Below, one piece after another: positions 11,101 to 21,795 of a stretch of 64,000 bases of DNA. The notes beneath the pieces are model-generated. The model did no database searches, was not told the origin of the DNA, and saw only the letters and a program-made list of their open reading frames with translations. Both the position numbers and the translations under genes were made by a program. Position 1 is the first letter of the stretch; each line of letters begins with the position of its first letter. Source of the stretch: Chelonoidis abingdonii (taxonomy: Eukaryota > Chordata > Testudines > Testudinidae); contig NC_133776.1 of assembly GCF_003597395.2 (NCBI RefSeq), positions 37,731,609 to 37,795,608 on the forward strand, given 5' to 3'.

Positions 11101-14100
11101 TCACGCTATTATTCTGTTGGTGCTTACAAATTGGTTGTTTAAACATTTGTTCCAGCATCTTTCCATGTATAGAAGGTAGGCTGACTGGTTTATAATTCCC
11201 TAGGTTCTCTTTGTTCCCTCTTTTAAAGATAGGTACTATGTTTGACCTTCTCCAGTCCTCTGGGACCTCGCCGATCATCCATGAGCTCTTGAAGATAGTC
11301 ACTATTGAGTCCAAGACTGCTTCAGCTAATTCCTTAAGGAGCATAGAATGAATTTAATCAGGGCCTGTCAACTAGAATACATCTAATCTATCTAAATATT
11401 CTTTAGCTTGGTCTTTCCATCTTCTGGCTTGTGTTCCTTCCCCCTTGTTAATATTAATTGTGTTAAGCATCTGGTTGCAAGTTACGTTTTTAGAGAAAAC
11501 TGAAGCAAAATAGGCATCAAACACCTCTGCCTTCATAATATCATCCATTAGTAGCTCTCCTTCCCCGCTAAGTAGTTGACCTAGCCTTTCTTTCTCTTAT
11601 TCCTAATGTATTGATAGAACGTCTTCTTATTTCCTTTCATGTCCCTTGCTAGGTGTAACTGTTTTTGTGCCTTAGCTTTCTGATTTGTCCCTACATGCTT
11701 GTGCTAGTCTTTTGAACTCTTCCTTAGCAATTTGTCCATGCTTCCACTTTTTTGTAGGATTCCCTTTTGATTTTCACTAATGGAGTCATTAATGAGCTCC
11801 TAATGGAGCCAAATTGGCCTCTTACTATTCTTGCTATTTTTTCTTTGTCAGTATAGTTGGCTGTTGTGCCTTTAATACTGTCTCTTTGAGAATCTGTCAC
11901 TTCTCCTGAACAATTTTTTTTCCTTTCTGTTCTTCCCCTGGGACCTTACCTATCAATTCTCTAAGATTGTTAAACTCTGGGGGGGCGGGGGGTTAAGTCC
12001 ATTGTACTTATTCTGCTGCTTTCACTCCTTCCTTTCCTTGGAATCATGAAATCTATCACTTCATGATCATTTTTATCCAAGTTGCCTTCAACCTTCAGAT
12101 TCACAACCAATTCCTCCCTGTTAGTCAGAACCAAGCCTAAAGTGGCTTCCCCTGTCAAGGTATGATTCCCCACTCTGAACCTTAGCGTTCAAAAGATGGG
12201 GTACCTGCATGAACCCCTCTAAGCTTAATTGCTAGCTTAGAAATGATAGAGCTGCCACCACCCAAAAATATAGTGTTTTGGGTCACTTTCTGACTCCCCA
12301 AACTCTTCCCTGGGGACCCCAAGATCCAAACCCCCTTGGATCTTAACACAAGGAAAGTAAACCCTTTCCCCCACCGTTGCCTCTCCCATGGCCGTCCGCG
12401 CCACCCTGAGTTTTATCCTGGGAGACTATAACAGATCAAGCTCCATGAATCTAAACAAAGAGGAAATTCGCCTTCCCCACTCCTCTTTTCCCCCCACCAC
12501 TCCCTGAGAGAGAGAGAGATTCCTAACACAGAGAGAAAATCAGTTTTTCCCCCTCTTCTCTCCTTCTCCCACAAATTCCCTAGTGAGTGCAAGACCCCCT
12601 CCCTGAGTCTTAACAAAGGAAAACAATCAAGGTTCTTAAAAAAGAAAAGAAGCTTTTAAATAAAGAAAGAAAAAGTAAAAAATATACTCTGTAATATCAA
12701 GATGAAAAAATGTTACAGGGTCTTTACAGCTTATAGAGACTAGAGAGAATGTCCCCGCCAGCACAATACAAGTTGCAGCAAACAGGCAATACAATCCTTT
12801 CCAAGCAAAATACACATTTGCAATAAAGAAAAATAATCAAAGAACTAAAGCACCTTTCTAACTAGTACTTACTAAATTTAGCAGAAGAGACTTTTTCAGA
12901 AAGATTGGAGGAACCTGGATGCATGTCTGGCCTTCCTAGCCCCCAGAGAGAACAAAGCAAAAACCCAAAAAACACAAACAAGGCTTTCCCTCCACTGAGA
13001 TTTGAAAGTATCTTGTCTCCTGATTGGTCCTCTGGTCAGGTGTTCCAGGTTTACTGAGCTAATTAACCCCTTACAGGTAAAAGAGACATTAACCCTTAAC
13101 CCTCTGTTTATGACATGGTTACTACTTCTACCTTCTGAAACAAGAAGTTGTCCCCAACACACTCCAAGAACTTACTGGACACTTTGTGTTCTGAAGTATT
13201 ACTTTTTCCAACAGATTTTAACCTTAAAACTCATACGAAAAGTGCTAGATATTTTAACACAAATCAGACTGGATTTTTGGAGTCTTAGAACTAAATCAGC
13301 AAACTAATTTAACATTTGTATGAGACCATAAAATTCAGTGCATGTGTGACTTAAAATAAGATTAGAATTTGACTCTAATGGTATCCCTGAATCTTTGTTT
13401 TTGTTTTGTTTTTTTCTTTATCAAAAGAGTGAAATTTGTGATTAGTTTCAAAGTAAAATGAAAATTTATAAATGTAATGGTACATTGAAATGAATGGATC
13501 AGCTCATTCATAAATTCTTTAGCCTGGGTTTCCACATCCAAGTTGTAGAAGATAATAATGGAACCCGTAATCATTGATGATTTCAGCATGATAGCTGCAG
13601 TTGAGGACAGAGTAGTCACTTCATTGCTGTTCAAGCAATGATTTAATAGTGTTCTCATCAATCTTTCTTTAACAGGTTCAAGGCAACTCAAAACACAATG
13701 AAAAAAATGATGGGCTTTCCAATCAGCACAATAATGCAGGTGAAGAAAAGATCCTACAGAATTCCACGCTAGCCCCCTTTCCCACAAAGTGGGTTAATCC
13801 AGAGCAGAAAAGCCGGAAGATCAGAATGATGAAGTGTAAAATCAAATCAGAACACAGAATTATTTCTGGGAGCATTAGCAGCACCCCACAGAATAACTCC
13901 TGGTCTTCATCCCAGGCCAGCAGTCCAGCAGCTACTTCACAGTCTGATACCACCTCTTTCAATGTAAGTGCAGGAACTAAACTGAACATCTCCAGCCAAG
14001 AAATCCATTTTCAAAGGCAAGAAGCAGAGACCAATGTTGACACAGGATTTACGGTAGTAAATTCTGAATACAACCCATCTCCACTTAGCAGGTTTTCAAG

Positions 14101-14320
14101 GGACTTGCAGGACAGCCTTCCTCAACCACAAGCACCAATCTATTCATTAGCTGCTGCTGGCTCCAGAATCAACTTGCCTTCTAAGGATAGTATCCATCTG
14201 TCGTTATCTGCTGTCAAAAAAAATAAAGGAGCAGGGCAGACAGCTTCAAACTTTCACTTGCAAATATCAAGAGCAAACCATGGAAATGAAACTGAAGAGG
14301 AGGAGGAATTCTTTATTTGA
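4427..14320 (+). CDS. FAM124B: FAM124B, two coding exons: join(4427..5158,13676..14320)
   Basis: This is the only recognised protein gene. The spliced product is 458 residues. I recognise the FAM124 family from its N-terminal half (MTVHLLA near residue 10, FPGMS at 64-68, then a hydrophobic LLFLHE), the [13 protein letters not shown] segment and the LVPLLPNPC...[10 protein letters not shown] segment before the splice. The B paralogue is called because these blocks, the phase-0 junction after NKILLQ and the total length agree with mammalian FAM124B as I remember it. Human FAM124B has been reported as a nuclear protein associating with the chromatin remodellers CHD7 and CHD8. Its biochemical activity is not established, and no catalytic motif is visible. 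Both exons are open throughout and both splice sites follow GT-AG, so the gene looks intact. FAM124A is the main alternative. Confidence 0.93.
5276..7936. other. left part of intron, mostly unassigned
   Basis: No coding exon is expected here. Short debris is visible: a MIR-like antisense stretch near 6240-6400 (CCCCATTGTATAGATGGGG), a fold-back near 6420-6520 (CTGATTCTCC...AAGAATCAGGC) and a LINE/SINE-tail fragment near 6550-6620 (ATAGCACCTAACGCAACGGGG). The rest is AT-rich. Confidence 0.5.
5310..5315 (+). promoter_or_regulatory. AATAAA just after the intronic read-through stop
   Basis: A canonical poly(A) hexamer begins 35 bases after the TAG that ends the exon 1 read-through frame (5273-5275). 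If the intron were retained and cleavage followed this signal, a 282-residue short FAM124B would result, with 38 intron-encoded residues after residue 244. The hexamer is common by chance in AT-rich DNA, so use is inferred only. Confidence 0.35.
7937..8190. mobile_element. Harbinger-like MITE
   Basis: The left end GACTTGTCTACATGGTGAC and the reverse complement of the right end GGGTCTGTCTACACAGCAAC are imperfect terminal inverted repeats about 250 bp apart. They share the GTCTACA core with the element at 32197. A TA-containing target is present, but the TSD is not clean. There is no coding capacity. Confidence 0.6.
8191..9070. other. unassigned intronic DNA
   Basis: AT-rich with no recognised repeat family or exon. 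Confidence 0.5.
9851..10490 (-). mobile_element. second antisense CR1 3' end, different subfamily
   Basis: It opens with AAGAACGTAAGAAAATGCCA, then TACTGGGTCAGACCAATGG and AGCCCAGTATCCTGTCT, the reptilian CR1 terminus also seen at 29216 and 55397. It starts inside the older CR1 of the other subfamily, implying a later insertion. The right edge is approximate. Confidence 0.8.
11057..11344 (-). pseudogene. CR1 reverse transcriptase fragment
   Basis: A 95-codon antisense open stretch reads LKELAEAV near its start, then [19 protein letters not shown] and [11 protein letters not shown]. These are the N-terminal RT blocks of CR1/jockey-clade LINEs. The catalytic FADD block is not in this stretch. 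It is a relic inside the intronic CR1, with no sign of domestication. Confidence 0.85.
12153..13115 (-). mobile_element. solo LTR, family A (963 bp, antisense)
   Basis: Begins TGTCAAGG and ends CTGTTTATGACA, so the element reads TGTCATAAACAG...CCTTGACA on the minus strand, as in the copies at 20950 and 62197. It splits the antisense CR1, whose sequence resumes right after 13115. No clear 5-bp TSD remains (TCCCC versus TGGTT). No retroviral coding sequence is present. Confidence 0.8.
13221..13675. other. last part of intron, unassigned
   Basis: AT-rich DNA leading to the T-rich acceptor of exon 2. No other feature seen. Confidence 0.5.
13676..14320 (+). CDS. FAM124B: FAM124B coding exon 2 (residues 245-458 and stop)
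   Basis: The acceptor is a T-rich tract ending in AACAG at 13671-13675. The reading frame begins directly with Val-Gln, continuing exon 1 in phase 0. Residues 281-295 include [12 protein letters not shown], a block I associate with the family. The rest is Ser/Asn/Gln-rich and probably disordered: STPQNN near 315, serine-rich runs, then a Glu-rich end (five Glu in a row) finishing with Phe-Phe-Ile before TGA at 14318-14320. The low-complexity tail is expected to vary between species. A start at the internal Met-Met (13826) would miss the first 50 codons of the exon. Confidence 0.92.
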   Translation, partial: VQGNSKHNEKNDGLSNQHNNAGEEKILQNSTLAPFPTKWVNPEQKSRKIRMMKCKIKSEHRIISGSISSTPQNNSWSSSQASSPAATSQSDTTSFNVSAGTKLNISSQEIHFQRQEAETNVDTGFTVVNSEYNPSPLSRFSRDLQDSLPQPQAPIYSLAAAGSRINLPSKDSIHLSLSAVKKNKGAGQTASNFHLQISRANHGNETEEEEEFFI

Positions 14321-15235
14321 CTTGAAACAAATGTGCCTGACAGACTGACTTTAAAACTGATAGATAAATGCTTTATTCTGGAAACAGAGAGAAAGCAATC
14401 TGCAAGCTGTTTAACTCTGTGTTTATACAGACACCAAGATGCTTAGGCTACCTGTTCTGTTATGTAAAAAGACTTCAGTGAGGTTTTATTGCAATAGTCA
14501 CTTTATGTACAAAAATGTAATGAGTCAGAGGGCAAAACCACAAAAAATAATCATATGCAGTTACACAGTGAGTCTGATTCTTTTAAATACAGAACACCCA
14601 ACAGTGTAATTGTGCAATGAATGGGAATAAGCCATGTGAGTCCTATTACTGTTTGTAAATGTTAATCAGTAGCCTGTGACACATTCTGTCTTGTGTAGTT
14701 GCATTAGAGGGCTTTGGCACTGGGGAGGCAGTGGAATGCTACACTGCTAAAAATAGCAATGTGGACATGGGAGGCACTGTATGAGTGTGTAGAGAGTTGT
14801 GCAGGGTACATAGAGTTCAGGTGGGTAGGGCACTCTACTCATCTAAAATAGTGCCTCAGCATCTACTCTGCTATTTATACCTGTGCTAGCTGGACGTGGA
14901 GCGTCTGTACCCTACATGCTGCCATAAGTGTATATTTACCTTTGGTGGTGGCATGGTCACAACGTGTGAGCAGGCTTGCAATGTCTTTCTCCTTCTAGGT
15001 GCCCTCTCATTTCTCCCTCTGCCATCATCCAGACTTGAAAAGTGTGAACATGATCATTCATATGCATTTAAATGACACCAAATCACACCCTGACACACCC
15101 CCATCAAGCTACTTTTCATATTTTTGAAGAAAACTATTTAAAATCAATCGTTTGAACTCTGTTTTCTCCCCACGAAGCACATGCCCCCTGCCCTCTCAAT
15201 GCTCCATGGAATAAAGTTAGAAAAAATATGCATGA
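14321..15235 (+). other. FAM124B: probable FAM124B 3' untranslated region
   Basis: Non-coding sequence follows the stop. The first perfect AATAAA I find is at 15210-15215, followed by a T/GT-rich stretch, which suggests a 3' UTR of about 0.9 kb. Weaker variants such as AATAAG lie nearer the stop. The part at 14690-14945 resembles a decayed MITE: 'GCTAAAAATAGC' and 'TGCTATTTATACC...GCTAGCTGG' form partly complementary arms. Confidence 0.5.
15210..15215 (+). promoter_or_regulatory. candidate poly(A) signal of FAM124B
   Basis: Perfect AATAAA about 890 bases after the stop, with a T/G-rich downstream stretch (TCTTTGTTAG...CTCTGTG). An old antisense CR1 starts about 500 bases further on. Confidence 0.4.
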
Positions 15236-15728
15236 TCTTTGTTAGACCTCTGTGCAATTATCAGCATGGTGAAAATCCCAATTGAATTTTAAATGGCAGG
15301 AGACAAACAGGAACCATTGGAGCTGAGAGAGCTACCAGAATGGTAAAAGGTAAAAATTCAGTAAAGGGTGCTCACCAAACGACAAATGAAACCATTCATT
15401 TAAAAGAAACAAATGTTTATCAAGATTGGATTTATTTAAAGTTTTCCTAATGGAGAACGATTACCTAGGCCAGAAAGGAGGAGAGTTAGAGGGGGCTGGA
15501 CTGAAAGGTCAACAATTACGAAGAGCATGGCAAAAATCTGATAAGCCCATTTTACTCTTGTCCAGAATATGAGGAACACATGGACCCTCACTGCCAAAAG
15601 AGGGTAAATTTGGAGTCATGACAAGGAGATGCTACTTTATACTGTGCCCTCTTGAAAGTGTCTGCTCTGTCCTGGCTGATGGAATATTTCATAACAGAGG
15701 AGGAGGGCTTGGCTAGGTTTACGTTTGT
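15236..15728. other. unassigned DNA between FAM124B and CR1
   Basis: No gene or clear repeat found. Confidence 0.5.
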
Positions 15729-18140
15729 CATAGACTCATAGACTTTAAGGTCAGAAGGGATCATTATGATCATCTAGTCTGACCTCCTGCATAATGCAGG
15801 CCACAGAATCTCACCCATCCACTTCTATAACAAACCCCTAACCTATGTCTGAGTTACTGACATCCTCAAATTGTGGTTTGAAGACCTCAAGCTGCAGAGA
15901 ATCCTCCAGCAAGTGACCCGTGCCCCATGCTGCAGAGGAAGGCGAAAAACTTCCAGGGCTCTTGCAATCTCCCTGGACGAAGAATCCTCCCGCCGAATAT
16001 GTGTGATCAATTAAACCCTGAGCTGTGGCATATCTGCGTGATCACCGTCAGCACTCAGGAAGATTCTTCGTAACTCATGTCAACCCATCTAAAATCGTCA
16101 CGACCAATGGGCATACTTACTGCTGTAATCAAAGTCAATTTTGCTACTAATTGCCAAATTAGGCCTATCCTCATAGCATCCCCTCCATTAAATTTTCAGT
16201 TAGCCTTTAAAGCCAGATATGTCTTTTGCCCCATTCCTCTTGGGCTGTTCCAGCATATTCCTCTAATGGTTAAATTCGTTAATTTCAAGTCTAAACTTCT
16301 AGTGTCCAGTTATTATCCATTTGTTCTTGTGTCACATTGGGTATAGCTTAATTTTCTCTTCCTCCCTTGATTTAATCCCTCTGATATATTTTTTTAAAGC
16401 ATCATTCCGTCTCGCCTTTTTGGTTAGGCTAAACAGCCAACTCTCTTGAGTCTCTTCTCTGACAGTTTTCATTTCTCAGATCATCCTAGTAGCCCATCTC
16501 TGACCTTGTTCCAGTTTCAATTTTCTTCTTAACTATGGAGGGACCAGAACTGCACACAGTATTTCCAGATGAGGTCACCAGTGCTTACTATAACATACTA
16601 AACCTCCTTATCTTTGTGAATACCTCGCCTGATGCACCTAAAACTGTATTGCTTTTTTAACGGCCTATCCATTGGTGGCTCTAGTTCTCTGTGATCAACA
16701 ATACTCCAAGGTCCTTCTCTCTCTGTTACTTCCAACTGATGTGTCCCATTTTAACAAATTTTGTTATTAATCCCTAAATGCATGATCTTGCATTTTCACT
16801 ATTAAATTTCTTCTATTATATTACTCCGTATTACAAGGTATTCAGATTTCCTGTATGATATCCGGTCCTTCTCTCTTGTTGCATATACCAGCTTTGTGTC
16901 ATCTCTCAATTATTGCCTTTCCACTTTTTGTGCCAAGATCAGTAATAAAGTTAACATATGATTTGTCCCAAAACTGTCCTAGGAACTCACTGTACACTCT
17001 TCAGTCCTGCCAGTTCATCTTTCAGTACGACCATTTGTAGTATCTCCTTTAACCAGTCTCTTATCCATCTTTAATTTTCATGTTGATCTCCATCTTCCAA
17101 TTTAAACTATTAATTCCCATTGTGACCTGTTCAAATGCCTTACTGATTCGAGGTAATAGATCCACTGCATTGCCTTTGTCTAAAAAATCTGTTACCTTCT
17201 CAAGAAGAGATCAGGTGGTTGGCAATGATCTTACCTTTTGTAAACCATTGTGTATTTTTGTCCAATTACCATTGACCTCAATGTCCTTAACTACTTTCTC
17301 TTTCAATTTTTCCAGAACTTACATCTCAGATGTCAAACTACGCTGTAGTTGTTTCGGATCACTTTTTTTCCCTTTCTTAATAGATGAACCGTGTAGCAAT
17401 TCTCCGTCATATGGTCAACTCCTGAGTTGACTGATCATTAAAAATTCTTGCTAATTGGGTTGCATTCATTGTGCCAGTTCCTTTAATATTCTTTGGAGAA
17501 AGTTATCTGGGGTCCTTGATTTTGTCTTAAGCTGTTCGAGTTTGGCTTTCTCAGGTTGTGGTACATATTCTACCACTATCTCATTCCATTTTCATCCTTC
17601 TGTATCCTAGTCCTCATTGCTTATTAAGAGCTGAGGCACAGTATTATTTAGATTTGGGCATGCTAGATTATCCTTAACCTCCATTTCATCCTTAGTGTTT
17701 GCAGTCTCATCTTCTTTCTTTTGTTTTTTTTATTTTTATAAGGCTTAGACCTTTTATATTGGTTTTAATTCCCTTGCAAGGTCACCTCCATTGGTTTTAG
17801 CTTTCTCACTTCATCCTCATGTCTGACCTCATAGGTAGCTTCCTTGCTAATCCACCTCTTCTATCTTTGTAGGCTTTCTGCTTTTTCTTAATTACCTCTC
17901 TGAGATGCGTGCTATCCGTTGGTTCAACTCCTGCCTATGATTTTTTCCCCTTTCTTGGAATGCAGGCTTTTTTAGTTTTCTGCAACTTTGACTTGAAGTA
18001 ATTCCAGGCCTCCTCTGCCTTTAGATCCACAAGTTCTTCAGTCCAATCCACTTTTCTAACTAATTTCCTTAATTCTTTAAAGTTAGCCCTTTTGAAATAA
18101 AAAACCTTAGACCCAGATCTATTTTTGTTTATCCTTCCAT
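15729..18140 (-). mobile_element. long antisense CR1 relic
   Basis: The 3' terminus is at the left: CATAGACTCATAGACTTTAAGG, then GGGATCATTATGATCATCTAG and GACCTCCTGCATAATGCAGG. CR1-like antisense sequence can be followed to about 18140 (block near TTAGCCCTTTTGAAATAAAAAACC). No long open frame survives, so this is an old, heavily mutated copy. Confidence 0.8.
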
Positions 18141-20079
18141 CTAGTTTGAACTGCTCTTGCCTGCTCTGAGGAGGAGTGGACTAGGGAGGGGATGACCAGT
18201 GCTGTGCCCCGTTCATTTCAGATTTAGCCTCATCACCATCCCTAGCCAATGACTGGCCCACCTGAGACTTGTGAACTCATGCTACCTGTGCCTGAAGACC
18301 CAAGAATCCTGCAGCAGAATTAAGGTCCTGCTTACTGCTGAGTACCAGGGCCATGCATATAACACTCCTGCTGCTACCTCACAAGGGCATTGAGATGGCC
18401 ACTGCAGCTTGCCTGTTACAAAGGGCTGGAAAACAACATATGAGTCTATGCCAGCTAAAATAAGGAGGGTAAACACACCCTATGCTTCAGTGTGTGACCT
18501 TGATTACCCATGCAGGTCCAAAAGGATTCTTTTCCTCTTTGTGAACAACCTAGCCTAATTAGCCAGAGGGGTGCTGTGGTTTGTTGGCGTTTTGTCTTGG
18601 GGCAGGCTAACTCCCACTTTCATTCCATCTGCTTTCTCTTGAATAAATCTGCAAAAGGCTCCTGCTTAGACTTTGAACTGTGGGTCTTCTCTAAAAAATA
18701 ACTGTGATAGCACAGCATCCTCTCACTCAGCATATCTGCTCTGTTCCAGGTTGTCTCTAAATCCTATTTGTGTATTTTAGTGACACAAAATAAGCTGGGT
18801 CAGCTCATATATTAGCTGTCTTTGCGTTGTTTCAGTAGGAGTTCTTTCTTTATAGGATTAAATGCCTGATTCTGAGCAGCGCTGAGCACCCTGAGTGGTC
18901 ATTCAAATTAACAGGACCTGTGGTTTTCAGGATCAGGCCTTAATACTGCCAAGATGGAATCAAATGAGCGAGAGCTATTCGGGCTGCTGTTCTCCAGCAG
19001 CAACTGTGTGTGTGCTGGGAGAATGTGTTCTGACGTGTAGAATGACACATGTTCCTAATATTATTTTCATGTGCCACATATTGTCATACCGTGCCAGGCT
19101 ATCCTGAAAACATATTCTTATTTGCCTGTGTCCTGTGCAAAGGAAACCATGGTGTGTGGCTTGACATGCAGAGTTATAGATCCGAGTTAGAACGTCCATT
19201 GCCAGAGATAACTGGTCTTCCATTTTATACTGATACCACAAGACACTTACTTTTTTAAAAGATATTTCCTCCTACAGTCTGTAGTAGTTTTAATCATTTT
19301 CAATAAAACAATGTTACATTTTACTGCACACAAGCTGATGATTAATAACAACACAGAATGGTATAAATTTACCCAGCATTTCACAAACCCAGAGCATGGT
19401 GATTTGCCACCACTGGAGACATGCTAATATGAAGTAGCCAAGCTAATACAAGACAAGAGACAACAGTTCAGGCAAAGATTGGTGGTGGTGAATTACTGGA
19501 GAGGAGAATCGGGTGGTGGATGGATTCCTGGAATAAGAGGTTTTAAGAGGGGATTTAATGGCTAGTGCCCTAAATATAGAAGTATAGCTGTGATGCCATG
19601 AGTACCAGCAGGGGTAGCCACCCCAGTATGTGTCTAGAGTCTGAAATGGGCTTACACTTGGGGCAACTAATTTCTTCTGTCACTTGCATTGCTGTGCTTG
19701 CACTTCTATTTTGAACACACTAGCTTGATCACTTTCCACCTCCACTGAAAACAGACCCTGATTTGGGTGGAGCTAGTCCTAATTTGCCCTAGGAGAATCA
19801 GGCCTTGGGGGTAGGGAGGGGCAGAGGGTGCCTTATGGACAAAAAAAAGCCAATGTCTCTAGTAAATAGAAAAGAATGAATGATGGTTCAAATTTAACAA
19901 AGGGAAGAGCTACACTATGCTGGTGAGTGAGATTTAAATGACTTGACAGGTAAAAACAGTGAGGAGAGAACACAGGAGTATAGGAGCAAATAATGAGATC
20001 TACACAGGCCCAAGATCACCTAGGTCCTTGACACTGAGGGTTAGGAGTTATACTCTGAATTCTCTTCAGAGCAGTTTTT
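18141..20079. other. unassigned intergenic DNA
   Basis: No gene. A fold-back lies at about 18865-18940 (CCTGATTCTGAGCAG...CAGGATCAGGCC). The remainder is not assigned. Confidence 0.5.
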
Positions 20080-20275
20080 CCTAGTCAATAGAGCACTGGA
20101 TTAGGACTCAGGAACCCTGGGTTCTATTCCCAGCTCTGCCACTGGTCTGCAGGGTAACCTTGGGTAAAGTCACATTCAGTCACTATGCTTCAGTTTCCCC
20201 CTCCATAAAATGGGGACAATGATACTGACCTTCTTTATAAAGTGCTTTGAGTTATACTGATGAAAAGTGCTAGAT
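20080..20275 (+). mobile_element. MIR-type SINE, well preserved
   Basis: GGATTAGGACTCAGGAACCC, then TGGGTTCTATTCCCAGCTCTGCCACTGG, then CAGTTTCCCCCTCCATAAAATGGGG is the classical MIR/CORE-SINE core, followed by a tail ending near TGCTAGATAAGAGC. Confidence 0.85.
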
Positions 20276-20944
20276 AAGAGCTTGGTGGTGGTATAACTTA
20301 ATATACTGGTATTTATAAAAGATGTTATTCTGTTAACAGGTGTCCCCTACGACACGCTCCTCACAAGTCGAAGTCATAGTCTTGTATTGCCATTTGAAAC
20401 AACAAATAATAAACTGTTTATTCCATTACAGGCTTCTAAATAGTTAAACATCTTCACCCTTGAATGCTCCAAGCAATGGGTAGAACAACTTCCATTTCCA
20501 CTAGTACCTGAGAGCCAAGGTAGGCCTTGAAACGTGCAGAAAGTAAATGTATTCAGTTCCCACTCACTACATGGAGGGCACATTGGTGGTATGTCTAGAG
20601 CTCACAGTTATTCTCTGCTTACCAGGTTCATGAAAAGCAGAGTGTAGTTTAGAGCAGTCCAGAGGCTGCTCTAACTGACAGCAGGGGCTGGGTAGGCTCT
20701 TGGTTGCCCCAAAATATGAATGCAGAGGTATCTAAAAGCCACTTCCAAGGCTTGCACCACCCTGTTCCTATCTCAAATGCAGTAATAGAATCATACAGAA
20801 TTGGAGCCAATATTTCCCCTCAGAAGAAAATATTCACAATTTCAGCAAAAGGAAAATTCCAGTGTCAAAATCTGAGTGACTGAATCTAATCACATATAAA
20901 TGTAGTCATTCTATTCCCATCTATATGGGGTCAGTGCTTCATGT
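20276..20944. other. unassigned intergenic DNA
   Basis: No supported gene or repeat. Confidence 0.5.
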
Positions 20945-20949
20945 CTTCC

Positions 20950-21790
20950 TGTCATAAACAGATGGTTAAGGGTTAATGTCTCTTTTACCTGTAAAGCGTT
21001 AAGAAGCTCAATGAACCTGGCTGACACCTGACCAGAGGACCAGTACGGGGACAAGATAGTTTCAAATCTTGGTGAAGGATAGTTTTTGGTTGTGCTGTAT
21101 GTTTTGTTTGTTTTTCGTTCTTGGGGCTAAGAGGGACCAGATGTACACCCAGGTTTTCTCCAATCTTTCTGAATCAGTCTCTCATGTTTTTCAAAGATAG
21201 TAAGTACGTAGCCAGGAAAGGGATAGACTTATGTTTGTTTTTCAACTTGTAAATGTGATTTTGCTGGAAGGATTTTATTCTCTGTTTGCTGTAACTTTGA
21301 ATCTCAGGCTGGGAGTGGGGAAGTCCTCTAGTCTATATGACTCTGAATACCCTGTAGCATTTACATCTGATTTTAACAAAGATATTTTACTTTTTACTTT
21401 TTTAATTAAAGCTTTCTTGTTAGACCTGATTGATTTTTCTTGTTTGGAATCCAAGGGATTGAGTCTGAACTCACAGGGATGGGGGGAAAAGGAGGAAGGA
21501 ATGGTTATTCCTCTTTGTTTAAGATCAAGGATTTGGATCTGTATAGCTCCCAAGGCAACCCCAGGGAGGGGAAAGTCTGGGGTGGGGAAGAGAGGGGTGG
21601 TTTATTTCCTTTTTTAAGACCAAGGTTTGGGTCTTGGTGCAGAAGGTGGGGAACAGGAAGTGTGCCAAACACTATATTTTTGGCTGGTGGCAGCGTTATC
21701 AGATCTAAGCTAGGAATTAAGCTTAGAAGGGTCCATGCAGGTCCCCACTTTTCGGACGCTAAAGTTCAAAGTGGGAAAAAAACCTTGACA
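20950..21790 (+). mobile_element. solo LTR, family A (841 bp) with 5-bp TSD
   Basis: Starts TGTCATAAACAG and ends CCTTGACA. It is flanked by the direct repeat CTTCC at 20945-20949 and 21791-21795. TG...CA ends plus a 5-bp TSD identify an LTR retroelement insertion, most likely an endogenous retrovirus reduced to one LTR by recombination. No gag, pol or env sequence is present. Confidence 0.88.
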
Positions 21791-21795
21791 CTTCC

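Larger units (their letters stand above)
9071..13220 (-). mobile_element. antisense CR1 LINE, decayed and interrupted
   Basis: The 3' end lies on the left: AATCATAGAAATTTAGGGCTGG, then GGACCTCAAGAGGTCATCTGG, the reverse complement of the CR1 3' terminus. RT-derived sequence reappears at 10870-12152 and continues past an inserted LTR to about 13220 (GAACAAGAAGTTGTCCCC type block). The copy is broken by a second CR1 3' end (9851 to about 10490), an unassigned stretch (10490-10870) and a solo LTR (12153-13115). Stops and frameshifts show that it is dead. Confidence 0.85.
5159..13675 (+). other. FAM124B: FAM124B intron between the two coding exons
   Basis: GT at 5159 and AG at 13674-13675 bound an 8,517-bp phase-0 intron. 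Its right half is mostly transposon debris: an antisense CR1, a second CR1 3' end and a solo LTR. The left half (5276-7930) is largely unassigned, AT-rich DNA with short MIR-like and fold-back fragments. The frame of exon 1 stays open for 39 codons into the intron. Confidence 0.88.
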